Source: Raineyella fluvialis (lineage in GTDB: Bacteria > Actinomycetota > Actinomycetes > Propionibacteriales > Propionibacteriaceae). From it: DNA of 64,000 bases. The translations under genes were made by a program, and so were the position numbers. Under the pieces are notes generated by a model that was given only the letters and a program-made list of their open reading frames with translations, was not told where the DNA came from and did not search any database. The stretch is taken from assembly GCF_009646095.1 (NCBI RefSeq), contig NZ_CP045725.1, positions 62,001-126,000 on the forward strand. Reading direction: 5' to 3'. This document shows positions 10,072 through 19,788 of the stretch, piece by piece; within the stretch, counting starts at the first letter, position 1; the number at the start of each line of letters is the position of its first letter.

Positions 10072-12995
10072 ATGCGTCTGTCGTCCGTGTTGTCCCGTCG
10101 CCGCTCCGTCGCCTCCTCCTCGAAGAGTGGATCGCCGTCGCCGGCGGACCGGTTCGCCGCAGGACTGGAGCGCGAGCGGATCGCCGACCGGTACGACACC
10201 AGCACGCTGACCCGGGGCCTCTACTCCTCCGACGGGTCGATCTATCGCCTCGTCCCGACCGGCGTCGTCAGGCCGCGCAGCGTCGACGAGCTGGAGCGGG
10301 TCCTCGCCGCGGCACGGTCCGCTGGTGTCACCGTCACGGCACGCGGAGCCGGTACGTCCTGCGCCGGCAACGCCGTCGGCCAGGGCATCGTCATCGACAC
10401 CCTCAAGCACCTGACCCGCATCGTGGAGGTGGACCCGGGGTCCCGCACCGCGGTGGTCGAGCCCGGCGTCGTGCAGGAGTGGTTGCAGAAGGCGGCGGGA
10501 CCGTACGGGCTGCGATTCGGACCCGATCCCTCCACCAGCCCCCGCTGCACCATTGGCGGCATGATCGGCAACAACGCCTGCGGCCCACGGGCGCTCGGCT
10601 ACGGGCGTACGGCCGACAACATCGTCGCCCTCGAGGTCGTCACCGGCACCGGGGAGAAGCTCGTCCTGGGCCCGGCCGATGACCCGAGCACGACCCGGGT
10701 CGAGGACTCCCCCACCCTGACCGCCCTCAAGCGGCTCGTCGACACGAACCTGGCCACGATCCGCACCGAGTTCGGCCACTTCTCCCGGCAGGTCTCGGGC
10801 TACTCGCTGGAGCATCTGCTGCCCGAGAACGGCTTCGATGTGGCCGCCTTCTTCGCTGGCACCGAGGGAACGTTGGGGATGGTCACCAAGGCGCGGGTCC
10901 GCCTCGTCGCCGATGCCCCGTACAAGGTCACCGTCGCTCTGGGCTACCCGACGATGCCCGAGGCCGCCGACGCCACCCCCTCCTGCTCGAGCATCGGCCG
11001 GTCGCCATCGAGGGTCTCGACCGGCGGATCGTCGACGTCGTCGCCGAGCGCCAAGGCCCCGCCGCGGTCCCCGAGCTGCCCGGTGGTGACGGCTGGGTCT
11101 TCATCGAAATGGTCGGCGACGACATCGACGAGGTGCGGCAGCGGTCCCAGGACCTCGTCGACGCCGCGTTGGCCGCCAACCCCGCCGCACGGGGCGGGAT
11201 CGTCGAGGATCCCGCGCTGGCCATGCGGTTGTGGAAGATCCGGGCCGACGGCGCCGGCCTTGCCGGGGTCGCCTTCGACAAGCCAGCCTACGCCGGCTGG
11301 GAGGACTCCGCCGTTCCGCCCGCGCGACTCGGCTCCTACCTGCGCCACCTCGACGACCTGCTGCACCGTCACGGACTGCGGGGACTGCCGTACGGCCACT
11401 TCGGCGACGGCTGCGTCCACTGCCGGATCGACTGGCCGCTGACCGAACCCGGGGGCGCGCAGGCGTACAAGCAGTTCATCGAGGAGGCCGCCGACCTGGT
11501 GGCCCGCTACGGCGGCTCGATGTCGGGAGAGCACGGCGACGGCCGGGCCCGGTCCGCGCTGCTGCCGAAGATGTACTCCCCCACGGCGATCGAGCTGTTC
11601 GGCGCGGTGAAGCGGATCTTCGACCCGGAGAATCTCCTCAACCCGGGCGTCCTCGTCGATCCCGCCCCGATCGAGGCGGACATCCGCGCCGTCGCGGCCG
11701 GCCCCACCCCCTTCCGACGCGACAACCTGCACTTCGCGAACGAAGCACACCGCTGCACCGGGGTGGGCAAGTGCATCGCCGACAGCACGGCCGGTGGCAG
11801 CGTGATGTGCCCGTCGTACCAGGCGACCCGCAACGAGAAGGACTCGACCCGTGGCCGCTCGCGGGCACTCCAGGAGATGGTGAACGGCGACCTCTTCACC
11901 GACGGCTGGCGCTCAGTCGAGGTCCTCGAGGCACTGGACCTCTGCCTGTCCTGCAAGGGCTGCCGGCGCGACTGCCCGACCGGCATCGACATGGCGGCGT
12001 ACAAGGCCGAGTTCCTCGACCACTACTACGCCGGCCGGCTGCGGCCGCGCGACCATTACCTGATCGGGCTGCTGCCGATGTGGGGGCGCCTCGTCACCAG
12101 CATCCCCGGGCTGAACCGGCTCGCGAACGCGGCGTTGGGGCTGGCCCCGCTGGCCGCCGTGGCGAAGTGGGTCGCCGGCGCCGACCAGCGCCGCACCATC
12201 CCGACCTTCTCCCCCGGCCGGTCCACCCGGGCCGCCCGTCGCCAGCTGCACCTGGAGAACGTGCAGCGCCCGCGCACCGCCCGTCACGGTGAAGTGGTGA
12301 TCTGGACCGACTCGTTCACCGACGTGTTCGCGGGCGGCGCTCTGCCCTCGGTCATCAAGGTGCTGCTCGATGCCGGCTACGCTCCCCGGCTGCTCGGACG
12401 CGAGGCGTGCTGCGGGCTGTCGTGGATCTCCACCGGCCAGCTCGACGGCGCGCGCCGGCGGATGCGCCAGGCGATGGACGCCATCCACCCGATCCTCGCC
12501 GCGGGCACCCCCGTGATCGGCATCGAGCCCTCCTGCACCGCCGTATGGCGCAGCGACGTACGCGACCTCCTGCCGGACGATCCGCGAACCGCCGACATGG
12601 CCGGTGTGCTCACCCTCGCCGAACTGCTGGCCCGCACCCCGGACTACCAGGTGCCCGACCTGACCGGCACCACCCTCGTCGCCCAGCCCCACTGCCACCA
12701 GAAGTCGGTGATCGGCTTCGCCGCCGACACCGAACTGCTGCAGCGAACCGGTGCCAACCTGCAGATTCTCGGCGGGTGCTGCGGTCTGGCGGGCAACTTC
12801 GGATCCGTCACCGGGCACTACGACGTCTCGGTCAAGGTGGCCGAGCATGACCTGCTGCCGGCGATCGAAGCGGCCGGTCCGGAGGCGTTGGTGCTCGCCG
12901 ACGGCTTCTCGTGCCGTACGCAGGTGGCCGACCTGGCCGACCGGACCGCCGTCACCCTCGCCGAGCTGCTCGCCGGAGGGCCGCGGCGGGGTTGA
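10072..12995 (+). CDS. FAD-linked oxidase fused to Fe-S/CCG subunit (D-2-hydroxyglutarate/D-lactate dehydrogenase, YdiJ-like), frameshifted
   Basis: About 974 residues once repaired, close to YdiJ. In order: a PCMH-type FAD-binding domain (about residues 55-260, with ARGAGTSCAGNAVG and GGMIGNNACGPRALGYGR), the FAD oxidase C-terminal domain with CVHCRIDWPL and SGEHGDGRARS, two ferredoxin-like Cys clusters (CTGVGKCIAD and CLSCKGCRRDCPTG, near 560-640), and two CCG domains (CCGLSW, CCGLAGNFGS) that hold a further cluster. The frame breaks at the C run 10976-10980; one extra C gives an unbroken reading. The enzyme should oxidise a D-2-hydroxyacid and pass electrons to a membrane acceptor. It stands alone, 93 bases after marR. 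Confidence 0.88.
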
Positions 12996-13094
12996 GCGTC
13001 GGCGGTCGGGCACGGCTGCCGTCGCAACGGGAGCCGTGGGGACGCTCCGACCCCACCCGCCCGCCCCACGCAGACGCTCCAACCACCGGACAGG

Positions 13095-13162
13095 CCCTCG
13101 CGGACGTTCCAGTACCTCGCAACGCTTATGAGGTCCGCGAGGTACTTGACCGTCCGCGAGGG
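13095..13162. repeat. long imperfect inverted repeat, 26-base arms
   Basis: The left arm 13095-13120 starts CCCTCGCGGACG and ends AGTACCTCGC. The right arm 13137-13162 starts GCGAGGTACT and ends CGTCCGCGAGGG. The two outer 12- and 10-base blocks pair perfectly, and only two positions within the central four bases mismatch. The loop is 16 bases. It starts 100 bases after the upstream stop codon and has no T-tract, so it may be a terminator, a mobile palindromic element or a protein-binding site. Confidence 0.6.
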
Positions 13163-13452
13163 GCGACACACCTGCCAGAACAGCCGCGAGGCCGACCCGA
13201 CCCGCTGACGCAGCACGCCTCGAGCTCTCGGCCAGCCCCAGAGCCAAGCCCAGGCCCTGGGATGTCGCGCTCCGCGGGGCCCTCGCTGCGTGCCGGGCTC
13301 CGGCACCGGGTGCCGCTCGTTCCCACCTGGGGAACACCGGCGCTTGGCACCACCCCCATGCCGTCGACAACTTTTCCCCGCCGGATGTGGCCCGCCAGGG
13401 CCGATCTCGAAAGGGTGTCGAGGGACGCCCGCGGACGCCGCCAAGGGCCCAC

Positions 13453-13466
13453 CGCCAGTACTGGCG
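13453..13466. promoter_or_regulatory. perfect 14-base palindrome CGCCAGTACTGGCG
   Basis: A perfect self-complementary 14-mer about 330 bases upstream of the acetaldehyde dehydrogenase start. It is a possible binding site for a dimeric regulator. No second copy was noticed in the window, and the distance is large, so its role is uncertain. Confidence 0.3.
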
Positions 13467-13795
13467 CGCGGTCTGACCAAGAAGCTCAGCCCGGACATTC
13501 CCCTAGGATTGGGCCGGGCAATGGTCAGACCCTGGAAGCCGCGTCATTGCGCGGATCGGCCGGACCAATGTGACGCGGTTCACGGTCCGGCACGAACTCT
13601 GCGCGCGCCCGTCGGCCACGACCTACCGTGGAGGAACCGCACGCGTCACCGGCCGAACGGGCAGCACCCGAGGCCAACCTCCGACGCTTCACGGGAGCGT
13701 ACGTCGATGTACGAACGCTGCCGCGCACCGCTCTCACAGCGGGGCATCCGGAGGACGGACGAGGGCGCCTGTCCCCTGACCCGAAGGACCATCTC

Positions 13796-14737
13796 GTGTC
13801 GAAGAAGTACACCGCAGCCATCGTGGGTTCCGGCAACATCGGTACGGACCTGATGTTCAAGCTGCTCCGCAAGAGCGAGCACATCCAGCCCACCTACATG
13901 ATCGGCATCGATCCGGAGTCGGACGGCCTGAAGCGCGCGAAGCGCGTCGGCCTCAAGACGTCCGCCGAGGGCGCCAAGTGGCTCCTCGAGCAGGACGACA
14001 AGCCCGACTTCGTCTTCGAGGCGACCAGCGCCAAGGCGCACGCGGCCTGGGCCCCGGCCTACAAGGAAGCCGGCATCCACGCGATCGACCTCACGCCGGC
14101 CGCCGTCGGGCCCTTCCTCTGCCCGCCGGTCAACCTCGAGTCGCTCACCGACGTGATGAACGTCAACATGATCACCTGTGGCGGCCAGGCCACGACGCCG
14201 ATGGTGGCCGCCGTCTCCCGCGTGGTGCCGGTCGAGTACGCCGAGATCGTCGCCTCCATCGCCTCGAAGTCCGCCGGCCCCGGCACCCGGGCCAACATCG
14301 ATGAGTTCACCGAGACCACCTCGGCCGCTCTCGAGGCCGTCGGTGGCGCCAAGAAGGGCAAGGCGATCATCATCCTCAACCCGGTCGAGCCGCCGATGAT
14401 GATGCGCAACACCGTGTACGCCTCCCTGCCGGCCGAGGCCGCCGAGGCGGGCGACCTGCAGGACGCCGTCAAGGAGTCCATCGCCCGGATGGTGGAGACC
14501 GTCCAGTCGTACGTTCCGGGCTACAAGCTCGTCGCCGAGCCGCAGTTCGACCACGCGCGTCCCGAGTGGAACAACTGGGGCCGGGTGACCTGCCTGATCC
14601 AGGTCCGCGGTGCCGCCGACTACCTGCCGGAGTACGCCGGCAACCTCGACATCATCACCTCTGCCGCCACCCGCACGGGTGACCTCCTCGCCGAGCGCAT
14701 GGAGGCCGGCAAGACCCAGGAAGGGGTGCGGGCATGA
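13796..14737 (+). CDS. mhpF: acetaldehyde dehydrogenase (acylating), DmpF/MhpF type
   Basis: About 313 residues, the family length. The Rossmann start reads [20 protein letters not shown], and the catalytic Cys lies in [20 protein letters not shown]. The enzyme converts acetaldehyde, NAD+ and CoA to acetyl-CoA, receiving acetaldehyde through a tunnel from its partner aldolase. GTG 13796 has AAGGA eight bases upstream. Its stop overlaps the aldolase start in an ATGA, which is typical of this obligate complex. The dehydratase and ring-cleavage genes that normally feed the pair are not within the window, so the source of the 4-hydroxy-2-oxoacid is unknown. Confidence 0.93.
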   Translation: MSKKYTAAIVGSGNIGTDLMFKLLRKSEHIQPTYMIGIDPESDGLKRAKRVGLKTSAEGAKWLLEQDDKPDFVFEATSAKAHAAWAPAYKEAGIHAIDLTPAAVGPFLCPPVNLESLTDVMNVNMITCGGQATTPMVAAVSRVVPVEYAEIVASIASKSAGPGTRANIDEFTETTSAALEAVGGAKKGKAIIILNPVEPPMMMRNTVYASLPAEAAEAGDLQDAVKESIARMVETVQSYVPGYKLVAEPQFDHARPEWNNWGRVTCLIQVRGAADYLPEYAGNLDIITSAATRTGDLLAERMEAGKTQEGVRA

Positions 14738-15786
14738 GCTCCGCGAAGCAGACGCTGGACCCGAACAAGACGTACGCCACCCGCATCATCGACACCACGC
14801 TGCGCGACGGCTCGCACGCGGTGCGCCACCAGTTCACGCTCCAGCAGGTCAAGGACGTCACCCGCGCCCTCGACGAGGCCGGCGTCGACATCATCGAGGT
14901 GACGCACGGCGACGGCCTGGCCGGCTCATCCTTCAACTACGGCTTCTCCAAGGTCAACGAGATGGACCTGATCGAGGCCGCGAAGGGTGAGGCGAAGCAC
15001 GCCAAGATCGCCGCCCTGATGCTGCCGGGTCTGGGCACCCTGCACGAGCTGCGCGAGGCGAAGGAGCGCGGCATCGACGTGATCCGCATCGCCACGCACT
15101 GCACCGAGGCCGACGTCTCGATCCAGCACTTCCAGGAGGCCCGCAACATGGGCCTGGAGACCGCCGGCTTCCTCATGCTCTCGCACATGATCGAGCCCGA
15201 CCAGCTGGCCAAGCAGGCCCGCATCATGGCCGACGCGGGTTGCCAGTGTGTCTACGTCGTCGACTCCGCCGGCGCGATGATCCTCGACCAGGTCGGCGAG
15301 CGCGTTCGCGCCCTGAAGGACGAGCTCGGTGACGACGCCGAGGTCGGCTTCCACGGGCACCAGAACATGAGCTTCGGCGTGGCCAACTCGGTCTACGCCG
15401 TCGCCGAGGGCGCCACCTGGATCGACGGCTCCCTGCGTGGCCTGGGCGCCGGTGCCGGCAACTCCCCGACCGAGGTGCTGGCCGCGGCGTTCGAGCGCCT
15501 CGGCATCAAGAACAACGTGGACATCATCAAGATCCTGTCCGCCGCCGAGGACGTCGCCGCCCCGATCATCCCCCGCCAGCCGATGATGGACCGCGCGTCG
15601 ATCATCCAGGGCAAGGTCGGCGTCTACAACTCCTTCCTGTTCCACGCCGAGCGCGCCTCCGATCGTTACGGCGTCCCGGTGCAGGACATCCTCGTGGAGG
15701 CCGGACGCCGCGGGTACGTCGGTGGCCAGGAGGACATGCTGATCGACGTGGCCGTCTCGCTGGCGGCCGGCGGCACCGCCGCCTGA
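14734..15786 (+). CDS. mhpE: 4-hydroxy-2-oxovalerate aldolase, DmpG/MhpE type
   Basis: About 350 residues. The HMGL-like TIM barrel shows [18 protein letters not shown] (metal-binding Asp), [15 protein letters not shown] (metal-binding His pair) and [14 protein letters not shown]; the C-terminal helical domain that contacts the dehydrogenase is present ([20 protein letters not shown]). It cleaves 4-hydroxy-2-oxovalerate to pyruvate and acetaldehyde with a divalent metal. It overlaps mhpF by four bases. A strong hairpin follows 36 bases after the stop, so mhpF-mhpE form a closed two-gene operon. Confidence 0.93.
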   Translation: MSSAKQTLDPNKTYATRIIDTTLRDGSHAVRHQFTLQQVKDVTRALDEAGVDIIEVTHGDGLAGSSFNYGFSKVNEMDLIEAAKGEAKHAKIAALMLPGLGTLHELREAKERGIDVIRIATHCTEADVSIQHFQEARNMGLETAGFLMLSHMIEPDQLAKQARIMADAGCQCVYVVDSAGAMILDQVGERVRALKDELGDDAEVGFHGHQNMSFGVANSVYAVAEGATWIDGSLRGLGAGAGNSPTEVLAAAFERLGIKNNVDIIKILSAAEDVAAPIIPRQPMMDRASIIQGKVGVYNSFLFHAERASDRYGVPVQDILVEAGRRGYVGGQEDMLIDVAVSLAAGGTAA

Positions 15787-15822
15787 TCAGCAGGCCAGAT
15801 CCCCCGGTCCACGCCAGGACCT

Positions 15823-15857
15823 GAAGCGCCCGGAGCCGCCTCGGCTCCGGGCGCTTC
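15823..15857 (+). terminator. strong hairpin ending the mhpF-mhpE operon
   Basis: GAAGCGCCCGGAGCCG, a three-base loop and the exact complement form a perfect 16-bp stem, 36 bases after the mhpE stop. There is no T-tract, in keeping with high-GC terminators. Confidence 0.8.
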
Positions 15858-16192
15858 TGCCGCGAACGACTTGACAATCCCCTCCTGATGACCCTCGCGT
15901 CTGAGGGCCACGCCGGCACCCCTTCCCACAAGGTCGCGTCCCGCCTCTCGGGACCAACCCAGAGCCACCACCCCCGCATCTCGTAGTACGACAAATGCCG
16001 TAGACCTCCAGTCCAGCCGCCGGACGAAATGTGGCGTAAGTCTCATCCCCTGCCATTGCGCGGATCTACGCGCCTTTCGGGGGCTCGGAGCGGCGCTGAG
16101 GGCCCGCAGGGGCGGCCGATGTCACCAGACCTCGCTATCGACAGGTAGTGTGTGCCCCACGGTGCCACCCTGCGGCACTCTTTCCTGTTGAA

Positions 16193-16210
16193 TGCACCAT
16201 AGAGGGTGCA
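16193..16210. promoter_or_regulatory. putative IclR operator TGCACC-N6-GGTGCA
   Basis: A perfect 6-6-6 inverted repeat that ends four bases before the CGGAGG ribosome site of the iclR gene. IclR proteins bind such repeats, so autoregulation is likely. The same protein may act on the mhpF-mhpE operon, but no second copy was seen there. Confidence 0.55.
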
Positions 16211-16227
16211 ACTCCGGAGGTGAATGG

Positions 16228-17028
16228 ATGACAACGGGCCAGCGCGACAGCCGTACTGCCGTCGACAAAGCATTAGCGCTGCTTCGGGCCTTCGGCGACG
16301 AAGCAACGACGGGTGTCGGCGTGAGCGAGCTGGCGCGCCGTACGGAGCTCAGCAAGTCGACCGCCTTCCGTCTACTCGGCATCCTGGAGCGCAACGGAGC
16401 GGTCGAGCGGGCGGGGAGCAACTATCGGCTGGGGCCGATGATCCACGACCTGCCGACCCCGGAGTCCGCTCCGGAGATCGACATGCTCCGCGACGTACTC
16501 ACGCCGTTCCTCTCGATCCTGTACGAGCAGTCGCGCCAGACGGTGCACCTGGCCGTGCTCCAGGGCAGCGAAGTCGTCTACCTCAACAAGCTGCACGGCT
16601 TCCACCGGGTGCCCTCGCCGTCCCGCATCGGCGGCCGGGTGCCGGCGTACTGCACCGGTATCGGCAAGGCGATGCTCGCGTACGACCCCGTGCTCATCGA
16701 CCAGGTCTGCAGCGGCGAGCTGCCGGCGATCACGCCGCACACCATCACCGATCCGGACAAGCTGCGCCGCCAGCTGGCCCGCGTCAAGGAGCAGGGCATC
16801 GCGTTCGACTTCGAGGAGGTGCGGCGCGGCCTGAACTGCGTCGCGGCTCCGGTGATGTCGCCCACGCACACCCCGGTGGCGGCCCTCAGCATCTCCGGTC
16901 CGGTCGGCAAGTTCGACCCCCGTCGCTGGGCCACCCCGCTGCGCCAGATCTCCTTCGAGGCCTCCAAGGTCTACGCGGCCCAGCTGCGGGCGCGCCGTCA
17001 ACGCGCCGCAGTGATGAAGTCGGCCTGA
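16228..17028 (+). CDS. IclR family transcriptional regulator
   Basis: About 266 residues. The winged helix covers VDKALALLRAFGDEATTGVG and SELARRTELSKSTAFRLLGI. The IclR effector domain (about 90-255) shows QTVHLAVLQGSEVVYLNKLH, YCTGIGKAMLAYDP, FDFEEVRRGLNCVAAPVMSP and VAALSISGP. These proteins sense small carboxylic or aromatic acids. ATG 16228 has CGGAGG seven bases upstream. Its place directly after mhpF-mhpE suggests control of that pathway, but this is inferred from position only. A 20-bp hairpin follows. Confidence 0.9.
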   Translation: MTTGQRDSRTAVDKALALLRAFGDEATTGVGVSELARRTELSKSTAFRLLGILERNGAVERAGSNYRLGPMIHDLPTPESAPEIDMLRDVLTPFLSILYEQSRQTVHLAVLQGSEVVYLNKLHGFHRVPSPSRIGGRVPAYCTGIGKAMLAYDPVLIDQVCSGELPAITPHTITDPDKLRRQLARVKEQGIAFDFEEVRRGLNCVAAPVMSPTHTPVAALSISGPVGKFDPRRWATPLRQISFEASKVYAAQLRARRQRAAVMKSA

Positions 17029-17052
17029 CCCGGCCGGCGAACAAGCCTGACA

Positions 17053-17094
17053 AGCAGAGGGCTCCGCACCGAGATCGGTGCGGAGCCCTCTGCT
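17053..17094 (+). terminator. very strong hairpin after iclR
   Basis: Two 20-base arms (17053-17072 and 17075-17094) are exactly complementary, with AGCAGAGGGCTCCGC at the outer end. It starts 24 bases after the iclR stop. Confidence 0.85.
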
Positions 17095-17129
17095 GGTCCC
17101 TGGGTGCGTCCCCGCAAACCCACTGTGGG

Positions 17130-17162
17130 GTCGTCCCCCGACCGGCAGGATCGGGGGACGAC
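17130..17162 (-). terminator. hairpin after ettA
   Basis: GTCGTCCCCCGA, a nine-base loop and TCGGGGGACGAC form a 12-bp stem that begins five bases beyond the ettA stop. Together with the iclR hairpin it insulates the two convergent genes. Confidence 0.75.
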
Positions 17163-17167
17163 TGAGC

Positions 17168-18850
17168 TCAGTCCCTGGTGAGACGGCGATGGGTGGCGCG
17201 GTGCGGCCGGGCGGCCTCGACACCGAGTCGCTCGATCTTGTTCTTCTCGTAGTCCTCGAAGTTGCCCTCGTACCAGAACCACTCGGCGGGGTCCTCCTCG
17301 GTGCCCTCCCAGGCGAGGATGTGGGTCGCGACACGGTCGAGGAACCAGCGGTCGTGGGAGATCACGACCGCACAGCCGGGGAACTCCAGCAGCGCGTCCT
17401 CGAGCGACTGCAGCGTCTCGACGTCGAGGTCGTTGGTCGGCTCGTCGAGCAGCAGCAGGTTGCCGCCCATCTTCAGGGTGAGGGCGAGGTTGAGGCGGTT
17501 GCGCTCACCTCCGGAGAGCATGGACGACTTCTTCTGCTGGTCGGGGCCCTTGAAGCCGAAGGAGGCCACATAGGCCCGCGAGGGCATCTCGAAGTTGGCG
17601 ACCTTGATGAAGTCGAGCCCGTCGGAGACGACCTCCCACACGTTCTTGTCGGGATCGATGCCGGCACGGCTCTGGTCGACGTAGGAGAAGGAGACGGTCT
17701 TACCGAGGTCCAGCGTGCCGGTGTCGGGCGTCTCCTGGCCGACGATCATCTTGAACAGTGTCGACTTGCCGACACCGTTCGGGCCGATCACCCCGACGAT
17801 GCCGGCGCGAGGCAGCTCGAAGCTGAGGCCGTCGAACAGCTCGCGCTCGTCGAACGCCTTGTGGACCTGGCTGGCCTTGAGGACATCGTTGCCGAGGCGC
17901 GGGCCCGGCGGGATGTTGATCTCGGACGTGTCCAGCTTGCGGTTGCGCTCGGCCTCCGCCGCCAGCTCCTCGTACCGGGCGAGTCGGGCCTTGTTCTTGG
18001 CCTGACGTGCCTTCGGGCTGGAGCGGACCCACTCGAGTTCCTTCTCCAGGATCCTGGCCCGCTTCGCGTCCTTCTGGCCCTCGATCTGCAGACGCTTGCG
18101 CTTGGTCTCCAGATAGGTGGAGTAGTTCCCCTCGTACGGGTGGAGCTGGCCGCGGTCGACCTCACAGATCCAGCTGGCGACGTTGTCGAGGAAGTATCGG
18201 TCGTGGGTGACGGCCAGCACGGCGCCCGGGTAGGACTTGAGGTGGCTCTCCAGCCAGGCGACGGACTCGGCGTCGAGGTGGTTGGTGGGCTCATCGAGGA
18301 GCAGCAGGTCGGGCTGCTCGAGCAGAAGCTTGCACATGGCCACGCGGCGACGTTCGCCACCGGAGAGCACGTCGACGATCGCGTCCGGCGGCGGGCAGCG
18401 CAGAGCGTCCATAGCCTGCTCGAGCTGGGAGTCGAGGTCCCAGGCGTTCGCGGCATCGAGGGCGGTCTGGAGGTCACCCATCTCGGCCATCAGAGCGTCG
18501 AAGTCGGCATCCGGATCGGCCATCTCCATGCCGATCTGGTTGAAGCGGTCGAGCTTGCCCTTGATCTCGGCCACGCCCTCCTCGATGTTCTCCAGCACGG
18601 TCTTGCCCTCGGTGAGGGGCGGCTCCTGCAGGAGGATGCCGACGGTGGCGTCCTTGGAGATCATCACGTCGCCGTTGTCGGCCTGGAGGAGACCGGCCAT
18701 GAGCTTCAGCAGCGTCGACTTGCCGGCCCCGTTGGGGCCCACGACGCCGATCTTGGCGTCAGGGAAGAACGACATCGTGACGTTGTCGAGAACGACCTTG
18801 TCACCCAGCTTCTTGCGGACGTTGTGCATCGTGCAGATGAACTCAGCCAC
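17168..18850 (-). CDS. ettA: EttA, ABC-F energy-dependent translational throttle
   Basis: About 560 residues with two ABC ATPase domains and no membrane segment. Domain 1: [46 protein letters not shown]. The charged linker (about 245-310) is followed by domain 2: [45 protein letters not shown]. The opening [20 protein letters not shown] is typical of EttA, which binds the ribosomal E site and gates elongation according to ADP/ATP. A GTG start at 18850 has GGAGT upstream. It is a housekeeping gene, apparently transcribed alone. Confidence 0.95.
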   Translation of the reverse strand: MAEFICTMHNVRKKLGDKVVLDNVTMSFFPDAKIGVVGPNGAGKSTLLKLMAGLLQADNGDVMISKDATVGILLQEPPLTEGKTVLENIEEGVAEIKGKLDRFNQIGMEMADPDADFDALMAEMGDLQTALDAANAWDLDSQLEQAMDALRCPPPDAIVDVLSGGERRRVAMCKLLLEQPDLLLLDEPTNHLDAESVAWLESHLKSYPGAVLAVTHDRYFLDNVASWICEVDRGQLHPYEGNYSTYLETKRKRLQIEGQKDAKRARILEKELEWVRSSPKARQAKNKARLARYEELAAEAERNRKLDTSEINIPPGPRLGNDVLKASQVHKAFDERELFDGLSFELPRAGIVGVIGPNGVGKSTLFKMIVGQETPDTGTLDLGKTVSFSYVDQSRAGIDPDKNVWEVVSDGLDFIKVANFEMPSRAYVASFGFKGPDQQKKSSMLSGGERNRLNLALTLKMGGNLLLLDEPTNDLDVETLQSLEDALLEFPGCAVVISHDRWFLDRVATHILAWEGTEEDPAEWFWYEGNFEDYEKNKIERLGVEAARPHRATHRRLTRD

Positions 18851-19046
18851 GAATCACTCCAGCTTTCTCACGAACGGACCCGGACACGGTCCGGAAGGGC
18901 GGGACGGCCCGAGGGCACGCCGTCGCCAGTATGCCAGCGAGAGTGGGGTCGCCCCAATCCTCGCGCCATGCGAAAGGCCGGCACTCGCGCCCGTCCCGGG
19001 GTCCGGCATGACACAGCATCGCCAGACCCCGCCCCGCCCGGTCGGC

Positions 19047-19652
19047 TCAGGCGACCGCCTCCTGGTAGGCGTCCGATCCGCCTGGGGACGCCTCCTCCAC
19101 CTCCGTCGCCCGCCCCTCGTAGGAAAGGTCGGCGCCCGCTTCCTCGGGCGAAACGCGCTCAAAGGGAGATCCCTCCAACGCGGCCGCCTCGAACGCAGAC
19201 CCTCCGGGGTAGCCGGAATCGAGGTCCTGCGGGTCATGCTCGACACCGTCCGCCGCGACCGGCGCCGATTCCGTAACGGGCCGGGACTCTGCGTTGCGGC
19301 TGCGGCGGATCACCACCACCGTCCCCCGGTTGAGGTCGGGCCCGATCGACAACGCCTCGACCACGTCGCGGGTCTGCACCACCCCGTCCTTGTCCGCCCA
19401 CTCGTGGGTGCGCACCCTGCCGTGGACGATCACCCCGTCACCGCGCCGCAGCGAGTTGAATGCATTCTCGGCCAGCCGCCGCCAGCACGTGATGCGATAC
19501 CACGTGGTCGTCCCGTCCTGCCAGGCCCCGTCGCGCTGGACCCTGGGAGTGTGGGCGATCGAGAACTCGGTGAACAGGTGCTGCTCGGTGCCCACCGCGC
19601 GTATCCGCGGATCGGCACCCAGGTTTCCGGTGACGGTGATGGTGGCGTCCAT
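19047..19652 (-). CDS. ssb: single-stranded DNA-binding protein paralogue
   Basis: About 201 residues. The OB-fold covers residues 1-110: MDATITVTGNLGADPRIRAV, TTWYRITCWRRLAENAFNSL and GDGVIVHGRVRTHEWADKDG. The rest is an acidic, low-complexity tail. The tail ends DAYQEAVA and lacks the DDxPF tip through which the main SSB recruits repair and replication proteins, so this is probably a secondary SSB (as in natural competence or stress) and not the essential copy near rpsF. The ATG at 19652 has GGAGGAAG upstream. It follows the GTPase genes on the same strand after 136 bases. Confidence 0.88.
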   Translation of the reverse strand: MDATITVTGNLGADPRIRAVGTEQHLFTEFSIAHTPRVQRDGAWQDGTTTWYRITCWRRLAENAFNSLRRGDGVIVHGRVRTHEWADKDGVVQTRDVVEALSIGPDLNRGTVVVIRRSRNAESRPVTESAPVAADGVEHDPQDLDSGYPGGSAFEAAALEGSPFERVSPEEAGADLSYEGRATEVEEASPGGSDAYQEAVA

Positions 19653-19788
19653 GTCTTCCTCCGGTCAGGTCTGCCCCGCATGGGGAGTGGTCTCCCCCGG
19701 AGGATGGGACCGGCGACCACGGATCGGCCGGGTCGGACCCGACGTGTGGACACGTGGGTTCGGCAGCCGGCGACCTGTGGACAACGAC

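Larger units (their letters stand above)
12996..13795. other. 800-base gene-free region with a long inverted repeat and a palindrome
   Basis: No open frame here shows a recognisable domain or a convincing ribosome site. The stretch holds the inverted repeat at 13095-13162 and the palindrome at 13453-13466. The right end carries the AAGGA ribosome site (about 13784) of the acetaldehyde dehydrogenase gene, and the promoter of that operon must lie within the region. I could not identify a convincing -35/-10 pair. Confidence 0.55.
15787..16227. other. 441-base gene-free region between the aldolase and iclR genes
   Basis: It holds the aldolase terminator (15823-15857), a TTGACA at 15871-15876 without a clear -10 at the right distance, a short inverted repeat GTGCC-N7-GGCAC at 16162-16178, and the perfect repeat TGCACC-N6-GGTGCA at 16193-16210 next to the iclR ribosome site. 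No coding frame in it is supported. Confidence 0.5.
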
